Below are positions 25,738 through 35,140 of a stretch of 64,000 bases of DNA, piece by piece. The stretch spans positions 3,348,001 through 3,412,000 of the forward strand of contig NZ_OZ255701.1 of assembly GCF_965276875.1 (NCBI RefSeq). The letters run 5' to 3'. The DNA comes from Lichenicoccus sp965276875 (GTDB taxonomy: Bacteria; Pseudomonadota; Alphaproteobacteria; Acetobacterales; Acetobacteraceae). Every line of letters begins with the position of its first letter. The first letter of the stretch is position 1. A model generated the notes under the pieces. That model saw nothing but the letters and a program-made list of their open reading frames with translations, ran no database searches and was not told where the DNA came from. The translations under genes and the position numbers were made by a program.

Positions 25738-27950
25738 TGCGGAGGGCCGAGGGTCTCGGCGAGGAACGCCGCACGGGCTTCGTCCACTCGTGTGCGCAGC
25801 AGCGGGTCGGGCAGCAAATGGGTGCCGGGCAGCAGGATCAGCCGATAGGGCTTGCCGGCGTCAAGCAGCGCCTGCGTCAGCTTCATGGTATTTTCGAAAT
25901 AGACGTTGTCGTCGGTCAGGCCGTGCAGGATCAGCAGCGGCCGCGACAGGCGGGCCGCGTAGGTCAGGACGTTGCTGGCCTTGTAGCCGACCGGATCGTC
26001 CTGCGGCGTGCCGAGATAACGCTCGGTATAGGCGGTGTCATAGTCGGCGAAGTCGACCACCGGGGCGCCGGCGACGCCGCCCGCGAACACGTCCGGGCGA
26101 CGGATCATGGCCATCGCCGTGAAGTAACCACCGAACGACCAGCCGGTCACGCCGACATGCTGCAGATCCATCTGCGGGATTGTGCCGGCCAGCGCGCGCA
26201 GCCCGTCGATCTGGTCGGCGAGCGGCTTATCGATCAGGTCGTCGTGGGTGGCGCGCTCGAAATCATGGTCGCGGCCCGGCGTGCCGCGGCCGTCGAGGCT
26301 GACGACGATGAAGCCATGGTCAGCCAGGCACTGATCCTCCAGGCTCTGCCGGGGCGCGCGGTGCACGAATTTGAAGCCGGGTCCGGCATAGACGGAGAGC
26401 ACCACCGGGTAGTGCCGCTTCGGCGAAAATCCCTTGGGACGCAGCACCAGCGAATCGAACGCGCGCGGGCCGGCGGCGAGATATTGCACGTGAGGGATGC
26501 TTGGCGGCGTCTCGGCCTGGCTTGGCAAGTGACCCAGCAGGCGGCCATCCATGCCGCGCAACTGCGTCCCCGCCGTGCCGTCGGCGAGCGAGACGCTGTC
26601 GGCGAATAGGCTGTGCTGGGCCGTTGAAAACACCGGCTGATGCACGCCAGGGGCGGCGGCCAGCGGTCGCGGCGCGCCACCTTGCAGCGGCACGCGATAC
26701 AGGCCGAAATCGATCCGGTCGGGGCTTGCCGTCACCACCACGCTGCCGGATGCCGCATCGACATCGTCGAGCGCATCGAAGCGAAAGCCGGTGGGAGTGA
26801 TCGTGTGATCGAGGCTGCCGTCGGCGTGGTAGAGCCCGAGCTGCCAGGTGGGTCCGGTCTGTGTCGCCCACAGGAAGCCGGAGCCATCCGGCAGCCAGGC
26901 GGGCAGCGCCTTGCCGTCAATCCCGTCGATGGTGGTAAGGTCAAGCCAGGCCCGGTCGTGTTCGTCGAGCAAAATGCGGGTGGCGCCGGTCGCGGGATCG
27001 ACGGCCAACACCGCCTCGCTGGTCTCGGCACGGTTGAACACCACCAGGGTGAGCGGGCCGTGCTTTGGCCAGATCACCCGCGCGACATAGGGCCAAGCGG
27101 CGGCATCGAGCGCGATCCAGCGGACTGCTCCGCCGTTGCGCGAGACGATGCCGAAGCGCTGCGCGGCGTTGGCGGTGCCGGCGCGCGGATAGCGGAATTC
27201 CTCCGGTGGCGCCTCGGGGTGCAGCGGATCGGCGATATAGTGCCGCTCGACGCCGGATGTGTCCGACTGCTCGAACACCAGGGTGCGGCTGTCCGGCGAC
27301 CACCAGGCGCCGTTGGCGCGGTCGAGCTCCTCGGCGGCGGCGAACTCGGCGAGGCCGTTGGTGAGCGTCGCATTGCCGTCATGGGTGATCTGGGTGTCGT
27401 GGCCGTGGGCCAGATCGAGCACATGCAGGTCATTGTCGCGCACCACCGCGACGCTGCTGCCGTCCGGCGACAGGCGCGGGGCAATCCAGCCGCGTCCGGC
27501 AATCGGGCTTACGGTGCCCTGCGGCAGTTGCACGGTGAGCAACCGATCCGCCTGCGATACCAGCACCCGGCTGCCGTCGTGCGATACGGCGTAATCGGTG
27601 ATGCCGGTCAGAGTCATGCGCGATCGCTGCCGGCGTGCCTTTTCTTCCGTGCTCAGCGTCGCGGCGGTGGCGGCGGGCTGTGCGAGGACGCGGTCGGCGA
27701 GGGTTGCGATGTCATACTCGTGCAGAGCAAGGCGTGTGTCGGAGGGACCGCTCTGCAGATAGAGCACGTGTTGCCCGTCCGGCAGCGGCAGCACCTGGCG
27801 GGCAAGGCCCAAGCTGTAATCGCGGGTCTGCGCCAGGCGTGCGAAGCAGCCCGGTGCCGCCGGCGCCGCAGCACCCAGCAGCAACCCGGCGAGGGCGCAT
27901 AATCCCGTCAGCTCGATTTCCGCATATTCATCCTCCGTCAGCCGGGCCAT
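25734..27950 (-). CDS. Dipeptidyl peptidase IV-like serine peptidase (S9B)
   Basis: About 738 residues. The DPP-IV double-Glu motif that grips the substrate N-terminus is present as AAEELDRANGAWWSPD (about residues 190-205). Triad: Ser about 605 in TGWSFGGY, Asp about 679 in HGLTDDNVYF, His about 709 in LPGTHLLP. It removes X-Pro dipeptides in the periplasm. The hydrophobic signal (LCALAGLLLGAAA) is preceded in frame by acidic residues and an ATG without a ribosome site. A perfect GGAGG-6-ATG start lies one frame off (see findings), so the 5' end is doubtful. Confidence 0.85.
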   Translation of the reverse strand: MARLTEDEYAEIELTGLCALAGLLLGAAAPAAPGCFARLAQTRDYSLGLARQVLPLPDGQHVLYLQSGPSDTRLALHEYDIATLADRVLAQPAATAATLSTEEKARRQRSRMTLTGITDYAVSHDGSRVLVSQADRLLTVQLPQGTVSPIAGRGWIAPRLSPDGSSVAVVRDNDLHVLDLAHGHDTQITHDGNATLTNGLAEFAAAEELDRANGAWWSPDSRTLVFEQSDTSGVERHYIADPLHPEAPPEEFRYPRAGTANAAQRFGIVSRNGGAVRWIALDAAAWPYVARVIWPKHGPLTLVVFNRAETSEAVLAVDPATGATRILLDEHDRAWLDLTTIDGIDGKALPAWLPDGSGFLWATQTGPTWQLGLYHADGSLDHTITPTGFRFDALDDVDAASGSVVVTASPDRIDFGLYRVPLQGGAPRPLAAAPGVHQPVFSTAQHSLFADSVSLADGTAGTQLRGMDGRLLGHLPSQAETPPSIPHVQYLAAGPRAFDSLVLRPKGFSPKRHYPVVLSVYAGPGFKFVHRAPRQSLEDQCLADHGFIVVSLDGRGTPGRDHDFERATHDDLIDKPLADQIDGLRALAGTIPQMDLQHVGVTGWSFGGYFTAMAMIRRPDVFAGGVAGAPVVDFADYDTAYTERYLGTPQDDPVGYKASNVLTYAARLSRPLLILHGLTDDNVYFENTMKLTQALLDAGKPYRLILLPGTHLLPDPLLRTRVDEARAAFLAETLGPPH

Positions 27951-27983
27951 ACAACGCGCCGTCACGACGTGAAAGCTGCCTGG

Positions 27984-29951
27984 ATGGCTCGACCGACCCT
28001 AGCTGCCGCACTCCCGCTTGCCGCCTGCCTGCTCGCCGGAGTTGCACAGGCACAGACCGCGCCCCAGCGCGCGGTGCGTCTGTTCGACGATCTCGCCCTC
28101 GCGCCCGACGGCGCGCATGTCGCCTCGATCGAGCATGACCAGCCGGCGCATGACGGCGACGAGCCGGTCAAGATGCTGGTGATCCGGCCCACCGGCGGCG
28201 GCAACGCGGTGACGGTGGCGCTGCCCTGCGCGCGCGGTCCCGACTGCAAGCCCATTGACCCCGTCTTCTCGCCCGACGGCACGCATGCCGCGTTCGTGCT
28301 GCAGCGGCCGAAGGACACCAAACGCTATATTGAGGAGGTCGGCGTCGATGGCAGCGGCCTGGTGCAGCGCCTCGCCTTCGACGGTCAGTTGGGCGGCCTG
28401 CACTTCGGCCCGGAGGGGCAGCTTGCTGTGCTGGCCATCGCCGGCGCGCGCAAGAAGGCCGGCGCGGTCCAGGCTGGCGCGCCGTTGAGCGGCGAGATCG
28501 GCGTCTCATCAGACGAACAGCGGATCGCGGTGCTGTCCGCATCCGGCCTGCGCTTCGTCTCGCCGCCCAACCTCTATGTCTATGAATATGACTGGCGACG
28601 CGGCGCGGGCTTCGTCGGCACCGCGGCCCCCGGCAACGGCGACAACCAGTGGTGGGTGGCCAAGCTCTGGGACTTCCCGCTGCACGGAGCGGCACGGGTG
28701 CTGTATGCGCCGCCGCGCGAGCGCCAGCTTGCCGACCCGACGGTCTCGCCCGACGGGGCTGCCGTCGCCTTCATCGGCGGCATCATGAGCGATTTCGGCT
28801 CCACCGGCGGCGACGCCTACCGACTGGCGCTCACACAAGGCGCGCACCCGGTCGACCTCACGCTGGGGATCAAGGCCAGCGTCACGTCGCTCAACTGGCG
28901 GGGGGCGGACGGGCTTGTGGCGACCGCGCTCGCGGGCAGCGACACCGAACTGCTCGCCTTGGGCGCCCATACGCGCCGGCTCTGGTCCGGTGCAGACTGG
29001 CTTAATGCCGGCGGCTGGAACCTCTCGGCGCTGTTCGCGGGCTCAAACAGCGTGACGGTGCATCAAAGCTTTACCCGGCCGCCGGAGATCGAGGCGGGCC
29101 CGATCGGCCACTGGCACGACCTGACCTCGGTCAACCGCGGCCTCACGGTGGCCGCCCGCGCGCGCAGCCTGACCTGGCACAGCGACGGCTACGACGTGCA
29201 GGGCTGGCTGCTATCGCCCGACAATGGCGACGCGCACAAGCCTCGCGCGATGATCACCAACGTGCATGGCGGCCCGAGTGCCGCCACGACGCCGGCGTTC
29301 CTGACCGAAAGCCGCGGGCTATGGCTGCTGCGCGCGGGCTACGATGTGTTCCTGCCGAACCCGCGCGGCAGCTTCGGCCAGGGTGAGGCGTTCGCGCGCG
29401 CCAACGTGCGCGATTTCGGCCATGGCGACCTGCGCGACATCCTGCGCGGGGTCGACGCCGCCATCGCCGCGGCACCGGTCGATCCCCGCAGGCTTGGGCT
29501 CACCGGCTACAGCTATGGCGGCTACATGACAATGTGGGCGGTCACCCAGACGCACCGCTTCAAGGCGGCGGTCGCCGGCGCCGGCGTGTCTGACTGGCTA
29601 TCGTACTACGGCGAGAACGGCATCGACCAGTGGATGATCCCGTTCTTCGGCGCCTCGGTCTATGATGACCCGGCGGTTTACGCGAAGTCCTCGCCGATCA
29701 ACTCTATCAAGGCGGTGCGCACGCCGACCTTCGTCTATGTCGGCAGCCGCGATCTTGAGTGTCCGCTGCCGCAGAGCGAGGAGTTCTGGCACGCGCTGCG
29801 CACGCTGGGCGTGCCGACCGAATTCGTCGTCTACCCGGGCCAGGGCCACGCGCTTGAGAACGCCGCCGATCGCGCGGACGCGAAGCGTCGCACGCTGGCC
29901 TGGTTCGCCCGCTGGCTTGGCACTGCGAAAGGCGACGCAGCGGGAGGGTAG
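27984..29951 (+). CDS. Secreted S9 family prolyl oligopeptidase-like peptidase
   Basis: 655 residues from ATG 27984. A GTG at 27969 in frame would add five residues. Signal peptide ALPLAACLLAGVAQAQ-TAPQ. A WD40-like propeller with several SPDG blades covers about 30-400. The hydrolase domain has Ser about 510 in LTGYSYGGYMTMW, Asp about 587 in YVGSRDLECPLPQSEEF, His about 621 in PGQGHALEN (S9C/acylaminoacyl-peptidase type). It is divergent from the DPP-IV-like gene with only 33 bp between starts, so their promoters overlap the coding ends. Confidence 0.88.
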   Translation: MARPTLAAALPLAACLLAGVAQAQTAPQRAVRLFDDLALAPDGAHVASIEHDQPAHDGDEPVKMLVIRPTGGGNAVTVALPCARGPDCKPIDPVFSPDGTHAAFVLQRPKDTKRYIEEVGVDGSGLVQRLAFDGQLGGLHFGPEGQLAVLAIAGARKKAGAVQAGAPLSGEIGVSSDEQRIAVLSASGLRFVSPPNLYVYEYDWRRGAGFVGTAAPGNGDNQWWVAKLWDFPLHGAARVLYAPPRERQLADPTVSPDGAAVAFIGGIMSDFGSTGGDAYRLALTQGAHPVDLTLGIKASVTSLNWRGADGLVATALAGSDTELLALGAHTRRLWSGADWLNAGGWNLSALFAGSNSVTVHQSFTRPPEIEAGPIGHWHDLTSVNRGLTVAARARSLTWHSDGYDVQGWLLSPDNGDAHKPRAMITNVHGGPSAATTPAFLTESRGLWLLRAGYDVFLPNPRGSFGQGEAFARANVRDFGHGDLRDILRGVDAAIAAAPVDPRRLGLTGYSYGGYMTMWAVTQTHRFKAAVAGAGVSDWLSYYGENGIDQWMIPFFGASVYDDPAVYAKSSPINSIKAVRTPTFVYVGSRDLECPLPQSEEFWHALRTLGVPTEFVVYPGQGHALENAADRADAKRRTLAWFARWLGTAKGDAAGG

Positions 29952-29988
29952 TGTCATCTCATGCCGTATGGCGCCTGATGCCGCCTGG

Positions 29989-31176
29989 TTAGGCTGCGGA
30001 CCGCAGTTCCATCGGCAGCGTGTCGAAACCGTAAAGGCTTTGATTGTGAACGACGTGTGGCTCGCCCGCCGTCAGCACGGCGCATTGGTCGATGAGCGCT
30101 TCGAGCATGACCTCCATTTCCATCTTGGCCAGATGCAGGCCGGCGCACGAATGCGGGCCGCTCCCCCAGGCGAGATGCGCCCGCGCATCGCGCGTCAAAT
30201 CGAAGCGATCCGGGTCGGCAAACTTCCGCTCGTCGCGGTTTGCCGACGCGTAGACCAGCATGATCCGCGCGCCCTGCGGGATGACTGTCCCGGCGGCAGC
30301 GTAATCCGCCCTTGCCAAGCGCGAAAACCAACGAATGACCGAGCTGTGTCGCACGCCTTCAAGCACGGCGGCTGACGCCAGGGCCGGATCGGCCCGCAGC
30401 ATCCGCCACTGCCTGGGGTCGCGTGCGAGGTTGTGGAGCAGGTGACCCTTGGCGAGAATGGTCGTGTCCAGGCTTGGCAGCACATAGGCACTGAGCGCCC
30501 CGCGGGCCTCTGCCTCGGTCAACTTCCCGCTCGCGACGGCACCCTCCAGCATGCGGGCCCAACTGCCCTCGCGGATCTCGATCCATTTCAACGCCCCGAG
30601 ATAGCTGCGCCACCCGGCGAGCACCTCGAAATCCCGCTCCGAGCCGCCCCGCCTGGGTCCGAACGCATTGAATGTCGCGGCAGCCCAGTCGAGCATGGCG
30701 GCGCGTCCTTCCTCGGGTAGGCCTACCAGTTCGCTGATCGCCTGGGTCGGCAGGAAGCGCGCGATCTCGACCATGGCGTCGAACGGTCCGCGGTCGACCA
30801 GCGACCTGATCCGTTCGGCGATCAGGTTGCGCAGAAACGGCCGATGCTGCTTGAGCTGCGCCGGCAACAGCGGGCGGACGACCTCCGTTCGAAGTCTGCG
30901 GTGCTGCTCATCGTCGGACATCAGCACATTGGGCACGCCTCGCCGATTGATGACTTCGTTGAACCCGACCCCGTCGCCGCTCGAAAGCGCATCGGGCGCC
31001 TGCAGCGCATCACGCACCTCGTCGTATCGCGACAAGACGTAGACATCGGGGTCGCGAAGGCGAACCACCGGTCCGAGATCACGCACAGCCCGGTAATGCT
31101 CGAAGGGCGCCTGGAGCGCCGCCGGGGAGAACAGGTCGAAGTCATAGAACGGAAGACTGGAGAGCTGGGACTGCAT
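29989..31176 (-). CDS. Cytochrome P450
   Basis: 395 residues, soluble class I bacterial type. Heme loop LAWGSGPHSCAGLHLAKMEMEV with the thiolate Cys about 343 (a Trp replaces the usual Phe). I-helix YVLPSLDTTI in place of AGxDT (about 238). K-helix EGVRHSSVIRWFSR carries the ExxR. The start at 31176 has a strong ribosome site (GGAGG, 5 bp). It is the last gene of the catabolic cluster and probably hydroxylates or O-demethylates an aromatic acid. It needs a ferredoxin and reductase, yet only a reductase remnant is nearby (42667-42948). Confidence 0.92.
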   Translation of the reverse strand: MQSQLSSLPFYDFDLFSPAALQAPFEHYRAVRDLGPVVRLRDPDVYVLSRYDEVRDALQAPDALSSGDGVGFNEVINRRGVPNVLMSDDEQHRRLRTEVVRPLLPAQLKQHRPFLRNLIAERIRSLVDRGPFDAMVEIARFLPTQAISELVGLPEEGRAAMLDWAAATFNAFGPRRGGSERDFEVLAGWRSYLGALKWIEIREGSWARMLEGAVASGKLTEAEARGALSAYVLPSLDTTILAKGHLLHNLARDPRQWRMLRADPALASAAVLEGVRHSSVIRWFSRLARADYAAAGTVIPQGARIMLVYASANRDERKFADPDRFDLTRDARAHLAWGSGPHSCAGLHLAKMEMEVMLEALIDQCAVLTAGEPHVVHNQSLYGFDTLPMELRSAA

Positions 31177-31271
31177 GATGTCCTCCCGTACTTGTTTCGA
31201 GCGGCGGCCTTCGGGATTTCTGGCCGAGCATGAGGTCTCCTGACCGCGGCCTCGGCGAGCCACACACCCTC

Positions 31272-32891
31272 TTAGGCGTGCCCCGTGACGCGCTCCAGCA
31301 ACGGACCGGGCTCCGGCAGCACGTCTCCACGCCAGGCCACGTGCTGATCGGGGCGGATCAATGCGAAGCGTGCCTGGTAGCGGTCGGGAAGGGAAGGTTC
31401 TTGAGGCGCCACCAGCTTGATCGGAATAGAGCGGTGGCCGGCGGTCTCGATGAGCGACGCCGCCTCTTCGGGGTCCACCGATCCGGTCAGGAGCAGGGTC
31501 AAACCGGTCCCGAAATGGTCGTAGAGGGAGGAGCCGTCGGCAAGCCAGGCATGTGGCGCCAGGCTCCCGGGGCAGGCCGAGGGCACATAGACCATGGCAT
31601 CCTCGGGCGGTGGCTCGGTGCCGTCCGGCACGACGATGGGTGAGCCATCGTAGCGAGCGCCGAGCACCAGGCCAAGAGTGTAGAACTCCCGCGCCTTGCT
31701 GGCCTTGATCGCGGCGCCGACATCCTGGCGTATCGCGTCGCCCTCCTCGCCCGGCGCCTCCAGCGCGGGCCGCACGAGCTGATTGCCGACAGTGGCGTAA
31801 TTGGTCATCGAGTCCCGGATCGTGCGCTCGTGCACCGGCCGGCGCTCCGGGTCGTAGGAGGCGAGCAGGCGGGGGCCGCCCCAACCCTGCAGGGTGGCCG
31901 CGATCTTCCAACCCAGGTCCACCGCGTCGCCGATGCCCATATTCATGCCGAACCCGCCGAACGGTGGATGCAGGTGACAGGCATCGCCGGCGAGGAAGAC
32001 GCGCCCGCGGCTATAGATGTCGGCCACCAGACTGAAGGCAGTCCACGGGTCGGCTCGGACGATTTCAACGTCGAGATCCGCGAGGCCGGTGCCACGTCGG
32101 ATGAGCTCGACCGGGTCGACCGTGGCCGGGTCGATGTCATTGGCGAGCTTGGTCGCCATGAAGAGCCAAAGGCCATGCTGGTCCATGGGCCCGAGCACGG
32201 CCGGCACGTCGCCGTTGACCAGCCAGTACATGATTGCCGGACCGTGCAACTGGCGTCTGGCCAGGTCCGGCGACCGAAAGATGATGCTGTGGTTCTTCGC
32301 CACCGCGCCGCTGCCGGACAGGCGGCCGCCGATCGCCTCGCGCACGAAGCTGCGCGCGCCGTCCGCGCCCACCAGGTAAGCGCAGCGTATGGTGCGCACC
32401 GCGCCGGAACGTAGGTCCGCCACTTCCGCCGTGACGCCAGCCTCGTCCTGTTCCAGGCCGCGCAGTTCGGTCTCGAATGCCACGGACACTCCCGGCAGGG
32501 AGGTCGCGTGACCCCGCAGCACCTCCTCGACCGTGTACTGCGGCACCCACTGCGCTTCCTCCGAATACATCTCGTTGCGAACACGCGAACCATTGAACGC
32601 GTTCTCGAACCGGGCAAGCTCATGGCCGTTCATGCGTGTGGCGAAGACGACGTTTGGTGGGTAGTCGGGCGGGATGGGCGACGCGGATCGCAGCGTATCG
32701 GCAATGCCCCAGCGGCGCAGGTGCTCGCGCGTGCGCACGTTCGTCGTCTTGGCGCGCGGGCTATAGCCAACACGGTCGTTCCGCTCAACCGCCAGACAGG
32801 AAATGCCGCGCTGCCCGAGCTCGATGGCAAGCGACAAGCCGACCGGCCCTGCGCCCGTGATCAGCACGTCCACGTCGGTGACTCTGTCCAT
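31272..32891 (-). CDS. FAD-dependent aromatic hydroxylase (PheA/TfdB/MhpA family)
   Basis: 539 residues. FAD binding: VLITGAGPVGLSLAIELGQRG (GxGxxG, about 10-30), YLVGADGARSFVREAIG (DG motif) and GRVFLAGDACHLHPPFGGFG (GD motif). The C-terminal thioredoxin-like domain ends PDQHVAWRGDVLPEPG, the usual tail of phenol hydroxylases. It inserts an ortho-hydroxyl on a phenolic ring with NAD(P)H, yielding a catechol for ring cleavage. The start ATG at 32891 follows GGGAGATGATTG. It is 95 bp upstream of the P450. Confidence 0.88.
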   Translation of the reverse strand: MDRVTDVDVLITGAGPVGLSLAIELGQRGISCLAVERNDRVGYSPRAKTTNVRTREHLRRWGIADTLRSASPIPPDYPPNVVFATRMNGHELARFENAFNGSRVRNEMYSEEAQWVPQYTVEEVLRGHATSLPGVSVAFETELRGLEQDEAGVTAEVADLRSGAVRTIRCAYLVGADGARSFVREAIGGRLSGSGAVAKNHSIIFRSPDLARRQLHGPAIMYWLVNGDVPAVLGPMDQHGLWLFMATKLANDIDPATVDPVELIRRGTGLADLDVEIVRADPWTAFSLVADIYSRGRVFLAGDACHLHPPFGGFGMNMGIGDAVDLGWKIAATLQGWGGPRLLASYDPERRPVHERTIRDSMTNYATVGNQLVRPALEAPGEEGDAIRQDVGAAIKASKAREFYTLGLVLGARYDGSPIVVPDGTEPPPEDAMVYVPSACPGSLAPHAWLADGSSLYDHFGTGLTLLLTGSVDPEEAASLIETAGHRSIPIKLVAPQEPSLPDRYQARFALIRPDQHVAWRGDVLPEPGPLLERVTGHA

Positions 32892-33055
32892 CAATCATCT
32901 CCCGCCATGCGCAAAATCATTAGCCAACTCTCGATGATATGCCGCTTCCGATTGCCGCAAAATACGCTCCGGCACGAGCCATGACAGAGTCCATTATGCC
33001 TCGCCCACCGCCGGGTTGTAACTTGCCTCGCACCATCGAAGGTTCAAACGCGAAC

Positions 33056-34714
33056 TTAGTTGGCGCGGTCACGATCCCCTAGTCGGCCGGAAGGGTTTCC
33101 ACAATAAAAGCTGCTGGCGTAGCTGGTGTTTCCGGACCTGTTCCAGATTGTCCTGGCTGGATAGGGGCAGACAGGACGTTGCATCTGGATGGCTTGGCTC
33201 GGATCGTTGTTGACGAACTTCGTCGCAATGAACTCCCGCGGCGCCACGCCATGCTCCGTCCAGTTCAACAATGCGCTCACCGCGTCATGCTCCGGATCGG
33301 AGGACACGGCAGGCTGGTTTTCCGCTCCGATGTCATCCGGACCGATATCCGTCGACCCAACGCCCGGAGCGCCGCAATGTCCGATTTCTGGCAGCATGAA
33401 CAGTCGGTAGAAGTCCTGGACATCCTTCAGACTGCCGTTGCCGATGCTGGCGACCACCTTGCCGTAGTATTTTGTCTCCCAACCGGGCGTAAAGGCAGCG
33501 TCGTCCCAGCCGTGCCACTGGATCAGCTTGCCCCCGGCGGCCGCAAATTCGCGCAGATCCGGATCAGTGACGTTCAGGATGCCCAGCGCGCGGTCCAGCC
33601 TGGGCGAATCGACATGCAGATCGAACTTCGTTCCGTCCCAGGTGGGATCGTTGTAGGCAACCTGATAGGTGGCGATGGCGTATGGCGCCAAGCCGCGGTT
33701 GTACTGAAATGCGATCTGGTTGAATTCCGATCCGCGCGCCTGCCCGGAGAACACCCACTTGCCGGTGACCGGATCGCGTACCGGGTCGAGGTTGGCCTGT
33801 ATGGCATCGGCCTGTGCCGGGGTGATGCAGGTGTTCGGGTCCTGACCTGTCGCGCAGACGAGACTGTGCGGATTCCAATGGCACAGCTTCGGATTGCCGA
33901 TCAGCCCGTCCAACACGCCATCGATGCCGTCGCAGGCCTTTGTCGCCGCGGCCTGCGCGAGGTTCAGGATGGTGACTCCCCTGGTCCCCTGTATGCCGCT
34001 GTTGACGAGATTGGTCGTGGCGACGAGCTGCTCGGTCGCTCCTCGGGTCGCGTAGCTGGGCACGCCGCCAATCAGGATGCCGTTGAAGTCGGCCGGAAAA
34101 TAACGCGCCTCCAGCAGCCCTTCGCGGCCGCCGTCGGAGCAGCCGTTGAAGTATGCCGCGCGCTGGCGTTTGCCATAGAAGGCGGCGATGAGAAGTTTGG
34201 CGTTATCGGCCAGCTCGTGGACGGCGCGCCATGCGTAGTCATCGACCTTGGCGGGATGGCCAAAGGCCCAGGTGACATCGAACGGCCGCGACGGCGCGCC
34301 CGGATGGCCGTCGTCGGTGGCCGCGGTGGCAAAGCCGCGCCGCAGCTGGGGCGCCATTTCGCTCCAATAAATACCGGATCCCCAGCCGTGATTACCGACC
34401 TGCTGGTATCTGCCGTTCCACCCGTTGGCGGGCAGCCAAACCTCGATCCCGATCGAAGAGTCGGGCACCGGGCTTACGGTTGCCGTAACGCGGCAAAAGG
34501 CCGGCAGGTTCGGGAACGCCGTAGCACTCCCTGGCGGCTGATAGGTGCCGGCGGCAATTGGTTCGGCTCCCGTGATCTTCACGTTGGGCAGTTTTGCCCT
34601 CAGCAGACTGTCGCAGGTTGCGGCGAGCGCGGCGGAGCAGGATCCGGCCAGCAAGAAGCCGGCGAGAAGAGTCGCTCCGGCAAGCTGACCATCTATCCTG
34701 GCACATCCATGCAT
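33056..34714 (-). CDS. Tannase / feruloyl esterase family protein
   Basis: 552 residues from ATG 34714 (GGGAG upstream). A frame start at 34741 is less likely. Signal peptide then ATCDSLLRAKLPNVKIT. Nucleophile GCSDGGREGLLEAR (Ser about 196), Asp about 405 in QWHGWDDAAFTPG, His about 443 in LPEIGHCGAPG. The paired cysteines around the Ser and His are a family feature. NHGWGSGIYW and FATAATDDGHPG are also diagnostic of PF07519. It should cut phenolic esters (galloyl, feruloyl, MHET-like) in the periplasm, feeding the rest of the cluster. Confidence 0.92.
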   Translation of the reverse strand: MHGCARIDGQLAGATLLAGFLLAGSCSAALAATCDSLLRAKLPNVKITGAEPIAAGTYQPPGSATAFPNLPAFCRVTATVSPVPDSSIGIEVWLPANGWNGRYQQVGNHGWGSGIYWSEMAPQLRRGFATAATDDGHPGAPSRPFDVTWAFGHPAKVDDYAWRAVHELADNAKLLIAAFYGKRQRAAYFNGCSDGGREGLLEARYFPADFNGILIGGVPSYATRGATEQLVATTNLVNSGIQGTRGVTILNLAQAAATKACDGIDGVLDGLIGNPKLCHWNPHSLVCATGQDPNTCITPAQADAIQANLDPVRDPVTGKWVFSGQARGSEFNQIAFQYNRGLAPYAIATYQVAYNDPTWDGTKFDLHVDSPRLDRALGILNVTDPDLREFAAAGGKLIQWHGWDDAAFTPGWETKYYGKVVASIGNGSLKDVQDFYRLFMLPEIGHCGAPGVGSTDIGPDDIGAENQPAVSSDPEHDAVSALLNWTEHGVAPREFIATKFVNNDPSQAIQMQRPVCPYPARTIWNRSGNTSYASSFYCGNPSGRLGDRDRAN

Positions 34715-35140
34715 TTTGCTTTCTCCCGGAAAACGGATCATTGAATATTGGTCGTAGACAAGCGCGAGTAGTACCCGCCGCCTTAATCATTGACCGTTCA
34801 AGGAAGCAAGGCTGGGCTCTGCCCAGACCCGCCAAAGGCCGGCGGCCTTTGGAAACCTTCTACTTAGAGAACGGATTCTCAAGGCTCTGCCTTGAGCGGA
34901 GTCCAGAGGCAGAGCCTCTGGCCTTACTCGCTTACCGGTCAGACTTAAAGGCCATTGGTATAATACATTTTGAAGATGTTGTACTAATAACCTTTCCGCA
35001 TCGTGCTCAACATCATGCAGAACGTCCGACCGGCTTGGCGCCCAAATAACATCAGAAGGTTCGCGCGAGACCTGACGAAACCTCACGACGCGCGGCCCGC
35101 CGTCGCCCCGGCCAGCGATGCGGATCACTTTCATATGGAC
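34715..35140. other. 426-bp gap with hairpin cluster; no gene seen
   Basis: The space between the alpha/beta hydrolase and the tannase gene holds a four-hairpin repeat (34812-34921). About 220 bp follow (34922-35140), of which roughly the first 70 are AT-rich and the rest GC-rich like the genome. No convincing gene is seen on either strand. The minus-strand part near 34760-34800 may hold a promoter for the tannase gene. The break probably divides the cluster into two transcription units. Confidence 0.6.
34812..34921. repeat. Intergenic hairpin cluster (four perfect tri-loop hairpins)
   Basis: Four perfect inverted repeats, each with a 3-nt loop: CTGGGC/GCCCAG (34812-34826, loop TCT), CCAAAGGCC/GGCCTTTGG (34832-34852, loop GGC), CAAGGC/GCCTTG (34880-34894, loop TCT) and CCAGAGGC/GCCTCTGG (34903-34921, loop AGA). 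Stems are 6-9 bp. The design equals that of 3522-3562, and I recall similar sequences between genes in other Acetobacteraceae. Possible roles are transcription attenuation, RNA processing or a mobile non-coding repeat. Confidence 0.8.

Noticed and set aside
33179..34744. 521-codon plus-strand open frame
   Set aside because: Antisense to the tannase-family gene. No ribosome site or recognisable motifs.
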